From the NCBI RefSeq assembly GCF_000346505.1, contig NZ_ANOH01000289.1:1-43197 (forward strand): a DNA stretch of 43,197 nt, given 5' to 3'. The position numbers and the translations under genes were made by a program. The DNA is from Aporhodopirellula sallentina SM41. GTDB taxonomy: Bacteria; Planctomycetota; Planctomycetia; Pirellulales; Pirellulaceae. Under the pieces are notes generated by a model. The model was given only the letters and a program-made list of their open reading frames with translations. It had not been told where the DNA came from and made no database searches. Shown here piece after piece: positions 1-8,738 of the stretch. How positions within the stretch are numbered: position 1 is the first letter of the stretch; each line of letters begins with the position of its first letter.

Positions 1-1115
1 AAACCGGTCGCGTTCTTCTGGCCGGCCTCGTCGATCCGCACAACCGGCGAGAAGACATCGCGAATCGCACCGCCGACCGACTCGGCCAGATGGCTGGTAG
101 AGACCATTGGTCGCTGCATCACGACACCAAAGTGCCGTATCAGGGTATCCAATTCGATGACCTGCACGTTCGGCGGCGAACCTTTGGTTTCCAGTCGAGC
201 AATGTAGATCTTGTCAAACTGTTCAATCGCGTCGACGACCTGTCCATCGAGAGGTGGAACGATCAACTTCGCACGCGGTTCGTCCAACGTGTCGGCCACA
301 CCCCGAGACACCAAGATGGCTTCGGTCGATTCGTCCTTCCACATCTTCTGCAACGTAACGGCATCGCCGTCGATGGCTCGCAATTTATCTTTCCACGCAA
401 ATTTCGCCGGGGTCGTTTTGGACTCCGGGTTTTGTTCGATGCGTCTGAGGATTTCCTGAATGCGTCCCTGCGTTCCCGGAATCTCATCGAGGAAACGCCC
501 GGCATCGGAAGCAAAGTGAATCCGCAAAGAATGCGGGTGGCCCTTTTTCAACGCGATCACCGGATCCGAGGCCGCAATCGAAGCGAACGTGATCGACCCG
601 AGATCTCGACGTGCGATCGACGCCACCGCCGATGGAGCGTCCGCAACCACCGTGCGCCACACCGAATAAAAATCACGGTCGAGGAAATCCAACAGGTCGT
701 CTCGGATCAGGTCGGCGTCAATGCGTGGGTTGTCTGACGAGATCCAAATCAACACACGATACGGTGAATAATCAAACGGGGGTGGCTCCTCGGGGCGTTC
801 CTCGATCTCTGCCATCGGATCACTGGCCGTTGATCCTGCCGAAGACGACGCGTCCTGCCCGGAACCGCCGGATGTCTCCACCGGCAACGATTCGGTTGTG
901 TTCCCGGCTCCCGGTTCGGCGGGCACGGTGTCTCCCGTCTCGGTCCCCGTCGAATCAACGACGGGAACTGCAGCGAAACCGATACTCGACCAAACCATGA
1001 ATGCAAAGACCAAGGCACCCGCCATTACCACGCCGACAGATCGATTCTGCCAAGCGCGACGAGACGCGATGCTGCAGGCTCCGGTGCGACACTCCAAAGG
1101 ACTCGAGAACGTCAT
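1..1115 (-). CDS. Signal-anchored protein of unknown function (3' end outside window)
   Basis: I do not recognise this protein. The frame is open from an ATG at 1115 to the left edge with no stop, giving at least 371 residues. The start overlaps the stop of the upstream substrate-binding-like gene as ATGA, which suggests translational coupling and supports this start. The first 25 or so residues are polar and basic, followed by a hydrophobic stretch (VVMAGALVFAFMVWSSIGFA) that looks like a signal peptide or uncleaved anchor. Next comes a Ser/Gly/Glu/Pro-rich linker and then a globular region (PYRVLIWISSDNP onward) with mixed alpha/beta character. The protein is probably exported. It is the last gene seen in the ExbB/ExbD-led run and is probably part of the same envelope system. 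A longer antisense frame (90-737) is judged a shadow. Confidence 0.7.
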   Translation of the reverse strand, partial: MTFSSPLECRTGACSIASRRAWQNRSVGVVMAGALVFAFMVWSSIGFAAVPVVDSTGTETGDTVPAEPGAGNTTESLPVETSGGSGQDASSSAGSTASDPMAEIEERPEEPPPFDYSPYRVLIWISSDNPRIDADLIRDDLLDFLDRDFYSVWRTVVADAPSAVASIARRDLGSITFASIAASDPVIALKKGHPHSLRIHFASDAGRFLDEIPGTQGRIQEILRRIEQNPESKTTPAKFAWKDKLRAIDGDAVTLQKMWKDESTEAILVSRGVADTLDEPRAKLIVPPLDGQVVDAIEQFDKIYIARLETKGSPPNVQVIELDTLIRHFGVVMQRPMVSTSHLAESVGGAIRDVFSPVVRIDEAGQKNATG

Positions 1116-3460
1116 TGCGTGAGCCTCCATTTTTGCGCGTTCTGATACAACGAAACGATCTCCGACCCGACGCCGAGCAGGTTACGGTTGTATGCATACG
1201 AATCAACCAGTTGCCACAACGGAATCACGGGCAACTCGTGGTGTGAGATAAAGTGCAAATCGAGCAAGCGATCGCGGGCGTCCTTCCAGTTTTTAGATTC
1301 CTCGAGCCGACGCAAACCCAACCCGATCAACTGGTCCGTGCTGCCCGCCATTCCTTTCGGTCCGAGAACCCGACGGGCATCGATGATCGGTTCCCAAACC
1401 GCAGCGGCAACGTAGGCCAGATCGGCCGTTCCCGGTTTCGGAAACGCTTCGCCAACAGGCAACTCGACCAACTCGACTTCGAGATCCAACAACTCCCACT
1501 GGCTCTTGATCGCCTCACAGGCACTGCGAGACAGATTCTCCGGCGGGTAAGCCAAGCGGATCGGTTCGAGCTTCGGCGGCTCTTCCTTTTTTCGATCGGC
1601 AATCGCACCGAGTTGATTGGCGTTCATCGTCATCAGAAGCTTCGCCAACCGCGGCTCATAGCGACGCGGCGCGATCGATTGATCGTATGCGTAACCGAGC
1701 GGATCATTCATCTCGATCCCGGCGGGAAACGGTCCCGACAAAACACGACATCCGGGAACCTCAAGGCTCTCGAGCAGTTCCCCGTTGAGAATGTCTTCGC
1801 GGTTCGTTCCGTAGACCAGAGCCCGACGGAACGTTCGTTCGGCCAGGAAGGTGTGATCGCTGCACGGAACCAACATGTGAACACTCGGCAGTGGATACTG
1901 TGCGACGCGAACTTTGCGATTGCCTTCCAAACGGACCGCGTCGGCGGGGAACAATTGGTCGAGAACGTCGACCTCCCCTTTGAGCAACTTCGCAACTCCA
2001 TCGGCCGCGCTCTCGGTGCGGATCTCGACGATTTCACGCGGCTGCGTTGCGGTTCGTTGTTCACCGACGAGGGTGTAACGCACCACGTCGCCTTCCACGA
2101 CATCGCGGCGATAGTCACCGGTCGGCTCGCCCGGTTTCCCGCCGAACCAACTGCCATCGACGGTCATTTGGATCAACGCCGACGGCAAAACGTTTGGCCG
2201 TCGCAAAATACAATCAATCTGTTTGGGCCCGTCCAACCCGATCGCTTCGAGTGCAGCCGCCCACGGAGAGAAGTACACATCCGACTCCGGTAGCACACGC
2301 GCCGCCAAACGGTCGGCGATGTAGAAACCGTCAACAGCATTGAGTGGCGGTTCCAAGTTCTCCGGTTCCAAGAACATGGAGAAATTCAATCGATCGGGAC
2401 TTTGCTCGGTTTCCCCGAAGAGGAACTCGTACTCACCGCCTTCCGGTCCGGCGCCCTTCATCTCAAACAGGACGCGGTACAGCAACCGACCGGCCCGCCG
2501 CGCGGCCCAGTTATCGAGCCTCGTCGGATCTGGATCTTTCGCCGTTTGCAAAACGCCGACGTTCACCAACGGATAAATCTGATCGATCTTACGAACGAGT
2601 TCTTTGCCGTTTTCGATCGTTGGTTTGAGATAGATGCTCTCTCGCGAAAGTCGACGGGCGGCACGGAAGTCTTCCGCTTTCAACGCCGCAATCGCTTTCG
2701 CCTGGCGTTCCTGAGCCATCTTCAAAAACGTCTCGTTCCACTTCTTGATCGATGAGAGTGACTTGCCGAGATAGTCTTTTTCCAATCGAGCGAGAAGCTT
2801 CTGCGCCAACTCGAGTTTCTTCTCTTCCATCAGCTTTTGCATTAACCGATCGGTCATCATTCCGATACCGGTCAACACCGCCTGCGATTTGTACTCCGGT
2901 GCATAGCGATGCAGCTCTTCCAACATGGCGAGCGCCGGACCGATCTCGCCCTTCTTAAACCGACTCAGCGCATCCCGAAGCAAGAACTCCGATCGCAACG
3001 TTCGCAGGTTCGGACGGTTGGGATAATCGCGAATCAGGACAGCGAGAAACGGATACGCGCCCGTGAAATCGCCCGACTTGATTCGGTCGGCGGTTTCACG
3101 TTCGAGCCGTTTCTCCCAAAAGTCGATGAACTCGACATCATCCCATTTGGCAACAAACTGTTTCAGTTCGATGCCTTGGATGTGGAACTTCAACTGCCCC
3201 TTGGGCTGCGACGGCATCGACCGACCGGGCAGATCGAGCAACCGCGTTTTGACCCAACCGCCACCGGCCGATTCTTTGAACAAAATGATGTCGTGCGGGT
3301 CTTCTTGCAGAAGTTCCAAACCGGGATCTTCCGGTCGACCCTTCTCGGCATAATTGATGATCTCGGCACGCGTTGTCGGTAACGGCAACGCCACAGAAGA
3401 CGCTATCGCTAAACCAACCGCTACCGCACATCGTGTGATCATTCTCAGTGAGCTACGCAT
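1112..3460 (-). CDS. Secreted helical-repeat protein with family-5 peptide-binding-protein-like C-terminus
   Basis: 782 aa. The N-terminus has basic residues, a hydrophobic core (AVAVGLAIASSVALPLP) and a probable cleavage site after TTRA, so it is exported. Residues ~90-290 are helix-rich with TPR-like pairs (GDFTGAYPFLAVLIRDYPN; KGEIGPALAMLEELHRYAP). Residues ~300-780 resemble the SBP_bac_5 (DppA/OppA) fold: RRALVYGTNREDIL resembles the family's 'R.A..YAIDR..I' helix, and a late HELPVIPLWQL resembles its usual late 'P.IPL' segment. Family members normally deliver peptides or nickel to an ABC importer, but no permease or ATPase is nearby. The gene lies 6 bp downstream of the beta-propeller gene and overlaps the next gene by 4 bp. 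I infer that the module binds a ligand for, or scaffolds, the ExbBD-linked complex. Family membership is fairly sure; function is not. Confidence 0.8.
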   Translation of the reverse strand: MRSSLRMITRCAVAVGLAIASSVALPLPTTRAEIINYAEKGRPEDPGLELLQEDPHDIILFKESAGGGWVKTRLLDLPGRSMPSQPKGQLKFHIQGIELKQFVAKWDDVEFIDFWEKRLERETADRIKSGDFTGAYPFLAVLIRDYPNRPNLRTLRSEFLLRDALSRFKKGEIGPALAMLEELHRYAPEYKSQAVLTGIGMMTDRLMQKLMEEKKLELAQKLLARLEKDYLGKSLSSIKKWNETFLKMAQERQAKAIAALKAEDFRAARRLSRESIYLKPTIENGKELVRKIDQIYPLVNVGVLQTAKDPDPTRLDNWAARRAGRLLYRVLFEMKGAGPEGGEYEFLFGETEQSPDRLNFSMFLEPENLEPPLNAVDGFYIADRLAARVLPESDVYFSPWAAALEAIGLDGPKQIDCILRRPNVLPSALIQMTVDGSWFGGKPGEPTGDYRRDVVEGDVVRYTLVGEQRTATQPREIVEIRTESAADGVAKLLKGEVDVLDQLFPADAVRLEGNRKVRVAQYPLPSVHMLVPCSDHTFLAERTFRRALVYGTNREDILNGELLESLEVPGCRVLSGPFPAGIEMNDPLGYAYDQSIAPRRYEPRLAKLLMTMNANQLGAIADRKKEEPPKLEPIRLAYPPENLSRSACEAIKSQWELLDLEVELVELPVGEAFPKPGTADLAYVAAAVWEPIIDARRVLGPKGMAGSTDQLIGLGLRRLEESKNWKDARDRLLDLHFISHHELPVIPLWQLVDSYAYNRNLLGVGSEIVSLYQNAQKWRLTQ

Positions 3461-3466
3461 GTTCGA

Positions 3467-6400
3467 TCAGTTCTCACCTGGAATGTTGGTAATGTAGACG
3501 ACGCCTTCGGCACCAGGGACCAACAGCTTTTCACCCAACGGCAACGGGCTCGCCGAGAGTGGTTGTCCGAGTTCGATGGTGCCCACCACATCACCGGTGG
3601 ATGGCTCGATCGCAACGAGCCAACCGTCCACTCCGGTCAGAATCCATCGTCCCTGGATCGAAACCACGTCATCAATCGGCAGACCTTTCATTGGCATCGC
3701 GGTCTGGAACACCTGCGTCCCGTCGGACCGGAAACCTCGCAGCACCGAATCGTTCGTCATCAACAACGCGAATTGTTCGCCGCCCTCGGTCGTCGCCAAC
3801 GACGGCCCCCATTCGATCCTTCCGTCGAGCAGTTTCTTAAACGTTTCCTCGAGCCCTTCTTCTTCGTGGCCGACCAAGAAGTCTGCCGCTGGACCGCTGA
3901 CGCCTCCGACGAATGCGCCGTCCACGCCGATCGTTTTGCCCAAGAAAGGTGCCGGCAAATCGACACTGGACAACTCTCGAATTTGATCACCCACTCGCAA
4001 ACGGTAGAGCTTCTTGCGTGTATCGGCAATCAAGATTTGGTCCGGGTCGCTGCTGAGTCGTACCGGGGTGCTCCACCTCACCTTTTTCGTCGGATCGCTC
4101 GCAGGTTGGAATGGCGCTCCTTTCGGTGCACCCGTTTCCCAGTTCATCAGCACCACGCGTCCAGAATCCAGTGGCAGCAACAAACCGCCGCCGCTGAAAA
4201 TCCCGACACCGGTCGGCTTGGGACCGGTCAGACGATACGTGATCTTCCGCAGTTTTTCTTTACGTCGCGTCGGGTCATACAACATCGCTTCACCGGCCTG
4301 CGATTCGTTGAGCAAAATCCGACGAACATCGTCGACACGAATCGGATCGGTGAACTTCATCGAGATCGAATCCGCACCTGGATTCTCAATCGGTCCTTGC
4401 GTCGAACCGCTGTTGAGCGATTCGCGATCGAGTTGGAACAGAGCACCTTGGCTCGTCACGGCGTGGATCCCGGCCTCATTTCTTTCCAACATCGATATCG
4501 GAGTTCCGACGTCGGTCCGCCACAGTTCGTTACCGGTCTTGGGTTCTGCACAGGTGACGCGAATCGCCGACGTGCCACGCAGTCGTCGAGCATGAATCAA
4601 CGCGTCTTCGAGTCCCAACGGTTGGCCGATGAACGAGTCGCCTTCTTCTTTACCCCAGTCATAAACCACGCGTCCGGTGTTGATCTGCAACTCGTAGCGT
4701 CCGAGTCGTGTTCCGGTGATCCACATCTGGCTGCGTCCGACCGCCATGTGTGTCAGTGTCGGTTTGTCATACGAGGCGACCTGTTCAGCGATCAGAGAAA
4801 CCTGCTCACCTTCGGCGGTCGGCTCGATATCGTAAACCGCGACCTGTCCCCGATCAGTCAACACAATCATTCGTCGTTTCTGAATCACCGGAGGAACGAT
4901 CACGTTTCCGGTCAATCGAAACGGTTGTTGAGCCACCTTCAAACCGCCGCCCTGTTTATCCATCCGCAGAACATGCACGTTCGCATAATCGGCGCCCGCG
5001 TTTTCGATCACGAAGAGGTGTCCGAGCAACGACACCGGTGCGACCGCGATCGTGCCTTCCTCATGCCCGATATAGAAACTCTCGAGACTCTTCCCGGTTC
5101 GTGAATCGAGCACGTACAGGTTGCTGTGGTCGCCCGGCAGATAAATCCGTTTGAGTTGATCATCGATCCCGGCTGCGGTGCTGATCGTTTGCGGCATGTC
5201 CGTCGCCCAATTGGTGTCCCCCGAATCCACATCGAGCGACAACAATTTGCCTGAGTACGCCGAGATCAGAATGGTGTCGCGTCCGGCAACCGGTTCGACA
5301 AAACGCTCTCCGATCTTTGTCCGCCACTGCAACTCTCCGTCACTCCCGCGACAGTTACGAACCTCATTGGACGTCAGGTCACTCAGCAGCACCGACCGAC
5401 CGTCATCGAGCCGGATCGGCGTGTGGTCTTCGCCGTAGCCGGTGAACTTCCGCCACAACAGCCTTCCGTCGTACGCCGAAAACGCGAGGACGCTCCCGCC
5501 GGCGCGGAGGTAATAGATGTCATCATTGAGTCCGGGAACGGGGTCGCCGCGGCGTGTTGTCAGCACGATCGAACGCAGCGAACCTTCGTCGATCGGCGCC
5601 GTCGTGGGCTCGGGCTTCTCACGTGAAAGCGTCACGAGTGTCTGTTGAATATCGCTGGCTTCTTCGATCAACACCGTCAGACGTGGGTCGACGGCGAGTT
5701 CCGGGAAATCACGCAGCAACGACTTGCGAAGGTCGTAGGCTTCCTTGGTATTCTTGGCCGCCAGTGCGCTCTTCATCGCCGCTTCGGTTTCATCCAAACG
5801 GATGTTGCGGTCGATATCCCGTTTGACGCGGTTGCGTGCTTCGGTCACTTCCAACAACCGACCTTCGAGGGTCGTCTTCATCGATGCCATCATGTAGTTC
5901 GGGTCATCGATCAACGTCCACTGTTCATCGAGCCGATCAAGCAGACGTTGCTTCTCCGAGGTCTCGGTCGCCTTGGATGCTTCCTCGGCGATGTTCTCAG
6001 CAATGTCGACCAAGAGCGCGGCGAGGTTTCCCCGCTCCCCGTTCATAGCCTCTTCGTCGACGATACGCGGCAGCACCTCCTTGGCTTTCTCGAGGCCCTT
6101 GGTGGGGTCGGTCATGTCGGCACTGCGGTAAATTTCGCACATCGCGATCTTTACACGTGCTTCGGACGAGTACTGACTGTCCTGTCCGAACTGGGTCAAG
6201 AAATTGAGATACGCGTCTTGGGCCGGCTGATAACTCTGCGCGTCGTACTGTTTGTTCGCCGCCTCGATCACGTCATCGATGTTGGCTTTGGTGAGGATGA
6301 AATAAAACCCGTAACCGGCGATCACCAAGAACCCGATGATGCCCAGGTAGCCGTAGATTTTGAACGAGTCCCAAACCGACTTATGCTCGGGCGGCTTGAT

Positions 6401-6838
6401 GCGGCCTGGCGGCTTTTTGCGTTGCGGCCGATCGGGCGTCGCACCGGCGGGTACGGCTTCGACGGGCACCGCTTCGACCGGCACTGCCTCGACCGCCTCA
6501 ACCGGCATCGCTTCGACGGCGTCCACCTCGACCGGTTCGGCATCAAACACGTCTTCGACGATGTCCACATTCTCTTCGCCGGGCAATGCCGTCAGGTCAT
6601 CTTCGGCATCGACGACCTCCACGACTTCTCCGTCGTCGTAATCGCTGCTGCGGAGTTCGCCGATCAGCTTCGAGGCTTGAAACCGAGTCAGTTGCCCGTT
6701 ATCGACGAGCAACTTCGCGACCGCTTCGGGCGTCACCCGAGCGCCACCTTCGGTCAATTGTTCACGCAGGGCTTCGATAATTTCTTGATCGAGCAGACCG
6801 CGACGTTCGAGGCGATCAATCAGTTCGTTTGCAAGCAT
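3467..6838 (-). CDS. Membrane-anchored PQQ-like beta-propeller protein with cytoplasmic N-terminal domain
   Basis: 1123 aa from the ATG at 6838. A TTG-initiated extension to 6958 would overlap the exbD stop, but its 40 residues have poor codon use, so I prefer the ATG. Residues 1-62 form a small helical domain (MLANELIDRLERRGLLDQ). An acidic linker follows, with PVEAV repeats (~100-131) and a basic patch (RPQRKKPPGRIKPP). One membrane helix lies at ~162-183, followed by a helical, coiled-coil-like periplasmic region to ~430. The rest is repeated beta-propeller blades of PQQ/BamB type (AFSAYDGRLLWR, SLDVDSGDTNWA, EPKTGNELWR, AIEPSTGDVVG). No quinoprotein dehydrogenase active site is recognisable, so a scaffold or binding role is likely. 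It lies between exbD and the substrate-binding-like gene, and the topology (N-terminus in, propeller out) fits a partner of the ExbBD complex. Confidence 0.82.
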   Translation of the reverse strand: MLANELIDRLERRGLLDQEIIEALREQLTEGGARVTPEAVAKLLVDNGQLTRFQASKLIGELRSSDYDDGEVVEVVDAEDDLTALPGEENVDIVEDVFDAEPVEVDAVEAMPVEAVEAVPVEAVPVEAVPAGATPDRPQRKKPPGRIKPPEHKSVWDSFKIYGYLGIIGFLVIAGYGFYFILTKANIDDVIEAANKQYDAQSYQPAQDAYLNFLTQFGQDSQYSSEARVKIAMCEIYRSADMTDPTKGLEKAKEVLPRIVDEEAMNGERGNLAALLVDIAENIAEEASKATETSEKQRLLDRLDEQWTLIDDPNYMMASMKTTLEGRLLEVTEARNRVKRDIDRNIRLDETEAAMKSALAAKNTKEAYDLRKSLLRDFPELAVDPRLTVLIEEASDIQQTLVTLSREKPEPTTAPIDEGSLRSIVLTTRRGDPVPGLNDDIYYLRAGGSVLAFSAYDGRLLWRKFTGYGEDHTPIRLDDGRSVLLSDLTSNEVRNCRGSDGELQWRTKIGERFVEPVAGRDTILISAYSGKLLSLDVDSGDTNWATDMPQTISTAAGIDDQLKRIYLPGDHSNLYVLDSRTGKSLESFYIGHEEGTIAVAPVSLLGHLFVIENAGADYANVHVLRMDKQGGGLKVAQQPFRLTGNVIVPPVIQKRRMIVLTDRGQVAVYDIEPTAEGEQVSLIAEQVASYDKPTLTHMAVGRSQMWITGTRLGRYELQINTGRVVYDWGKEEGDSFIGQPLGLEDALIHARRLRGTSAIRVTCAEPKTGNELWRTDVGTPISMLERNEAGIHAVTSQGALFQLDRESLNSGSTQGPIENPGADSISMKFTDPIRVDDVRRILLNESQAGEAMLYDPTRRKEKLRKITYRLTGPKPTGVGIFSGGGLLLPLDSGRVVLMNWETGAPKGAPFQPASDPTKKVRWSTPVRLSSDPDQILIADTRKKLYRLRVGDQIRELSSVDLPAPFLGKTIGVDGAFVGGVSGPAADFLVGHEEEGLEETFKKLLDGRIEWGPSLATTEGGEQFALLMTNDSVLRGFRSDGTQVFQTAMPMKGLPIDDVVSIQGRWILTGVDGWLVAIEPSTGDVVGTIELGQPLSASPLPLGEKLLVPGAEGVVYITNIPGEN
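6450..6518 (-). repeat. In-frame 15-bp tandem repeats encoding PVEAV units
   Basis: Imperfect 15-bp units (plus-strand forms GGCACCGCTTCGACC and GGCACTGCCTCGACC) at 6450-6464, 6465-6479 and 6480-6494, then a 9-bp partial unit and another copy at 6504-6518. They encode the Pro/Val/Glu/Ala-rich linker just before the membrane helix of the beta-propeller protein. Copy number could vary between strains without breaking the frame. Confidence 0.75.
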
Positions 6839-6954
6839 GGAGAGAGCTATTTGCGTATCGTTGCCGACCGGATCGGCCGAGCAACCTGAGATAAGTAGTT
6901 GTGTGATTTTGACAGGGAACCCCCGGGCGACTGAACCGCCGCAACCGGCGTGGG

Positions 6955-7845
6955 TCAATCAAACCCGTCGACTTCGGCGACCTGAATTTCCGTAAACCCG
7001 GCGATCGTCCCGGCATCCATTGCGTCGACGAGCATTTGCAGTTTCGCGTTCTCGTGAACCTTGATGTCCAATCGCATGCCGTCCTTGTTGCCCGCGAGGG
7101 CTTCACGAAGCGCGTTGATCAGATTGTGTTTGCCCGGTGTCTCGCGTTCCCACTCGGGAGCCAACACCAAAAACCCACCGTTCTCCTCGATCTCCAGTTC
7201 GATCGGATCGAGTTCCTCGGTTTCTTCTTCCACGTTGGACATACTCGGCAGATCCGAATTTTGCCGAGGCATTTGAATCGACTTTTGCAGACTGAAACTC
7301 GCCGTGACCATGAAAAAAATCAGCAGCAAGAACGTCACGTCCACCATCGGCGTCATGTCGAGTTCGCCGTCGTCGCGTTTCTTCCGCGGGGGCACTCCGT
7401 CTTCATCGGAATCGTCGAGCAACAACGCCGACGGGGCGTGTTCGGCGTGGTGAGTCGAGGGCGGAGGATTGCCCGTCGCCACACCAGTCGTTCCGGCGTT
7501 GCCGCCGTTCCCATTCCCGCCGCCTGCCGCGAGCGACACCGCTGCCGATTGGCCCGAGACTGCAACGGAGGAGTCACCATTGACCGAAGCGGCCGCCTCA
7601 TTGTCGGGCACCGACACGGCCTGCACCTCGAACACCTTTCCGGCGCCATCAGTCGGGGACGACGCGTCCGAAACAGGAACAGACGTTATCTCTTCACCAA
7701 CCGCTTCGGCCTCCACCACCGGAGTCGCCAAGGCAGGAATCGTCAGCGGCTTTTCGCAACCGGGGCAACGGATCGTGCGTCCGGCCAAACGTTCGTTGAC
7801 CTGACGCTGCATCCCACACGAATCGCATTCAACTTTGATCGACAT
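6955..7845 (-). CDS. ExbD/TolR-family protein with N-terminal zinc ribbon
   Basis: 296 aa. A clear SD (GGGAG, 7 nt from the ATG) supports the start. Residues 7-30 carry two CxxC pairs (C7, C10, C27, C30) typical of a zinc ribbon. A low-complexity linker rich in Ala, Ser, Gly and Val runs to ~125. The ExbD core starts at ELDMTPMVDVTFLLLIFF, which contains the membrane-embedded Asp that carries protons in ExbD/TolR. A periplasmic domain follows, ending VDGFD. Known ExbD/TolR proteins are ~140 aa and lack the N-terminal half, so the ribbon and linker (~160 aa) are an addition predicted to face the cytoplasm. The gene is 17 bp downstream of the other exbD. Two different ExbDs next to one ExbB suggest a mixed ExbD dimer or two alternative partners. 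Family assignment is sure; role is inferred. Confidence 0.9.
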   Translation of the reverse strand: MSIKVECDSCGMQRQVNERLAGRTIRCPGCEKPLTIPALATPVVEAEAVGEEITSVPVSDASSPTDGAGKVFEVQAVSVPDNEAAASVNGDSSVAVSGQSAAVSLAAGGGNGNGGNAGTTGVATGNPPPSTHHAEHAPSALLLDDSDEDGVPPRKKRDDGELDMTPMVDVTFLLLIFFMVTASFSLQKSIQMPRQNSDLPSMSNVEEETEELDPIELEIEENGGFLVLAPEWERETPGKHNLINALREALAGNKDGMRLDIKVHENAKLQMLVDAMDAGTIAGFTEIQVAEVDGFD

Positions 7846-7862
7846 GTTACTGCTCCCGCATC

Positions 7863-8351
7863 CTATTGTTCTTTCACCGCGATGTAGGTGAACTCCATAT
7901 CGGTAAACTCGTCACCGAGGATTTTTTGAACGCGGGTTACTTCGGAGACTTTGACATCCCCGTCGCCGAGCAGCATCACCTGATCTTTGTTCTTACTGAT
8001 CGATTTTTCGAGTTCGTTCGTCACGTATTCGATGATCTCGTTGGCCTGTGCCTCTTCGTCTTTACTGAATTCGCTTTGGTCGCGGCGTTTGAGAATCGCC
8101 GGGGAATCACCACCACCGGGTTCGATAAAGATCACCGCGGAATCCTTGGCCGAGATCGCCAAGCCGTTGTCAGCGTCGGGAATATTCCCCGTCTGCGTGG
8201 GGTCCATTTTGGACGCCACCACGAAGAAAATCAGCAGCAGGAACGTGATATCAATCATCGGCGTGATGTCCATCTCCTCTTCTTCGCGTTTGGAACGCGG
8301 AGGCATGGCATCGTCGTCTGCGTCTTCGACGTCGAGTAGTTCATCGCTCAT
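7863..8351 (-). CDS. ExbD/TolR-family biopolymer transport protein
   Basis: 162 aa. A short acidic cytoplasmic N-terminus with a basic patch (PPRSKREEEE) is followed by the conserved membrane segment MDITPMIDITFLLLIFFVVA; the Asp in PMIDITF matches the essential proton-carrying Asp of ExbD/TolR. The rest is a periplasmic domain of ~105 residues with an ExbD-like ending (VMLLGDGDVKVSEV ... FTYIAVKEQ). In known systems ExbD dimers sit inside an ExbB pentamer and couple proton flow to movement of a periplasmic partner. Its ExbB is the upstream gene at 8742-9449, but a 390-bp spacer separates them, so differential expression is possible. The second exbD follows after 17 bp. Confidence 0.92.
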   Translation of the reverse strand: MSDELLDVEDADDDAMPPRSKREEEEMDITPMIDITFLLLIFFVVASKMDPTQTGNIPDADNGLAISAKDSAVIFIEPGGGDSPAILKRRDQSEFSKDEEAQANEIIEYVTNELEKSISKNKDQVMLLGDGDVKVSEVTRVQKILGDEFTDMEFTYIAVKEQ

Positions 8352-8423
8352 GTTTGGTCACTCTCATTGATCAGCTTTCGTCACCGCATCGATCTGGCAT
8401 GGCTCACGGCCCGTGATGGTTCG

Positions 8424-8475
8424 CGTCCTGGCATGATTTACGTCCTGGCTTGGCTCTCCTGCCATGGCTCTCCTG
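8424..8475. repeat. Short direct repeats in exbB-exbD spacer
   Basis: CGTCCTGGC occurs at 8424-8432 and 8441-8449, and TGGCTCTCCTG at 8451-8461 and 8465-8475. Related CTGGCATG and CCATGG strings lie around them. The units are spaced 14-17 bp apart, so this is a degenerate tandem repeat of the kind also seen at 17199-17260. Confidence 0.7.
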
Positions 8476-8491
8476 TCCTAGCTCCTCCGAT

Positions 8492-8513
8492 ACCGCCCTC
8501 TCGGATGGGCGGT
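8492..8513. other. Stem-loop in exbB-exbD spacer
   Basis: Perfect 7-bp inverted repeat ACCGCCC / GGGCGGT with an 8-nt loop. No T-run follows on the minus strand, so it is not a classical terminator for exbB; it may be an mRNA-stabilising or processing structure. Confidence 0.55.
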
Positions 8514-8710
8514 TTACCAATTCGTCAGGCCTTCGATCGGTACGGTGTCCCCTTTTCTACTCTTGTCAAACTTGGATCTGCGGCACATTCGCAGTTTGTT
8601 TACGCGGCGTTTTCCCGAAAAGATCTCCGCCGTTTGTCTGGCGTCTCGCTGTCAGAAGTCGCGTTGATTTGTGTCTCGTTGACTGGCGTCAAACACATTG
8701 ACGAGGCTAT

Positions 8711-8738
8711 CGCGAGACACGCCCAACGGGCTCTCGCG
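8711..8738 (-). terminator. Strong hairpin 3 nt after the exbB stop codon
   Basis: CGCGAGA (8711-8717) pairs with TCTCGCG (8732-8738), and inside it GCCC (8721-8724) pairs with GGGC (8728-8731), leaving a 3-nt bulge and a 3-nt loop. It starts 3 nt downstream of the exbB TAG on the minus strand. There is no U-tract, so it could be an attenuating terminator or a 3'-end stabiliser that limits read-through into the exbD genes. Confidence 0.5.

Noticed and set aside
90-737. 215-aa plus-strand open frame at the left edge
   Set aside because: The minus strand is open over this whole stretch, in register with an ATGA-coupled start and signal anchor, and fits the operon better.
1253-2293. 346-aa plus-strand open frame
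   Set aside because: Antisense to the SBP-like gene, whose family motifs and signal peptide are clear on the minus strand.
3563-5104. 513-aa plus-strand open frame
   Set aside because: It is exactly antisense to the beta-propeller gene, rich in Arg/His/Gln as expected for reverse-complement GC-rich code, and has no domain or start signal.
5645-6889. 414-aa plus-strand open frame
   Set aside because: Antisense to the N-terminal half of the propeller gene; its repetitive RFDRHRFD-like text mirrors the PVEAV repeats.
6839-6958. TTG-initiated 40-residue extension of the propeller protein
   Set aside because: Poor codon use, overlap with the exbD stop, and a natural domain start at the ATG 6838.
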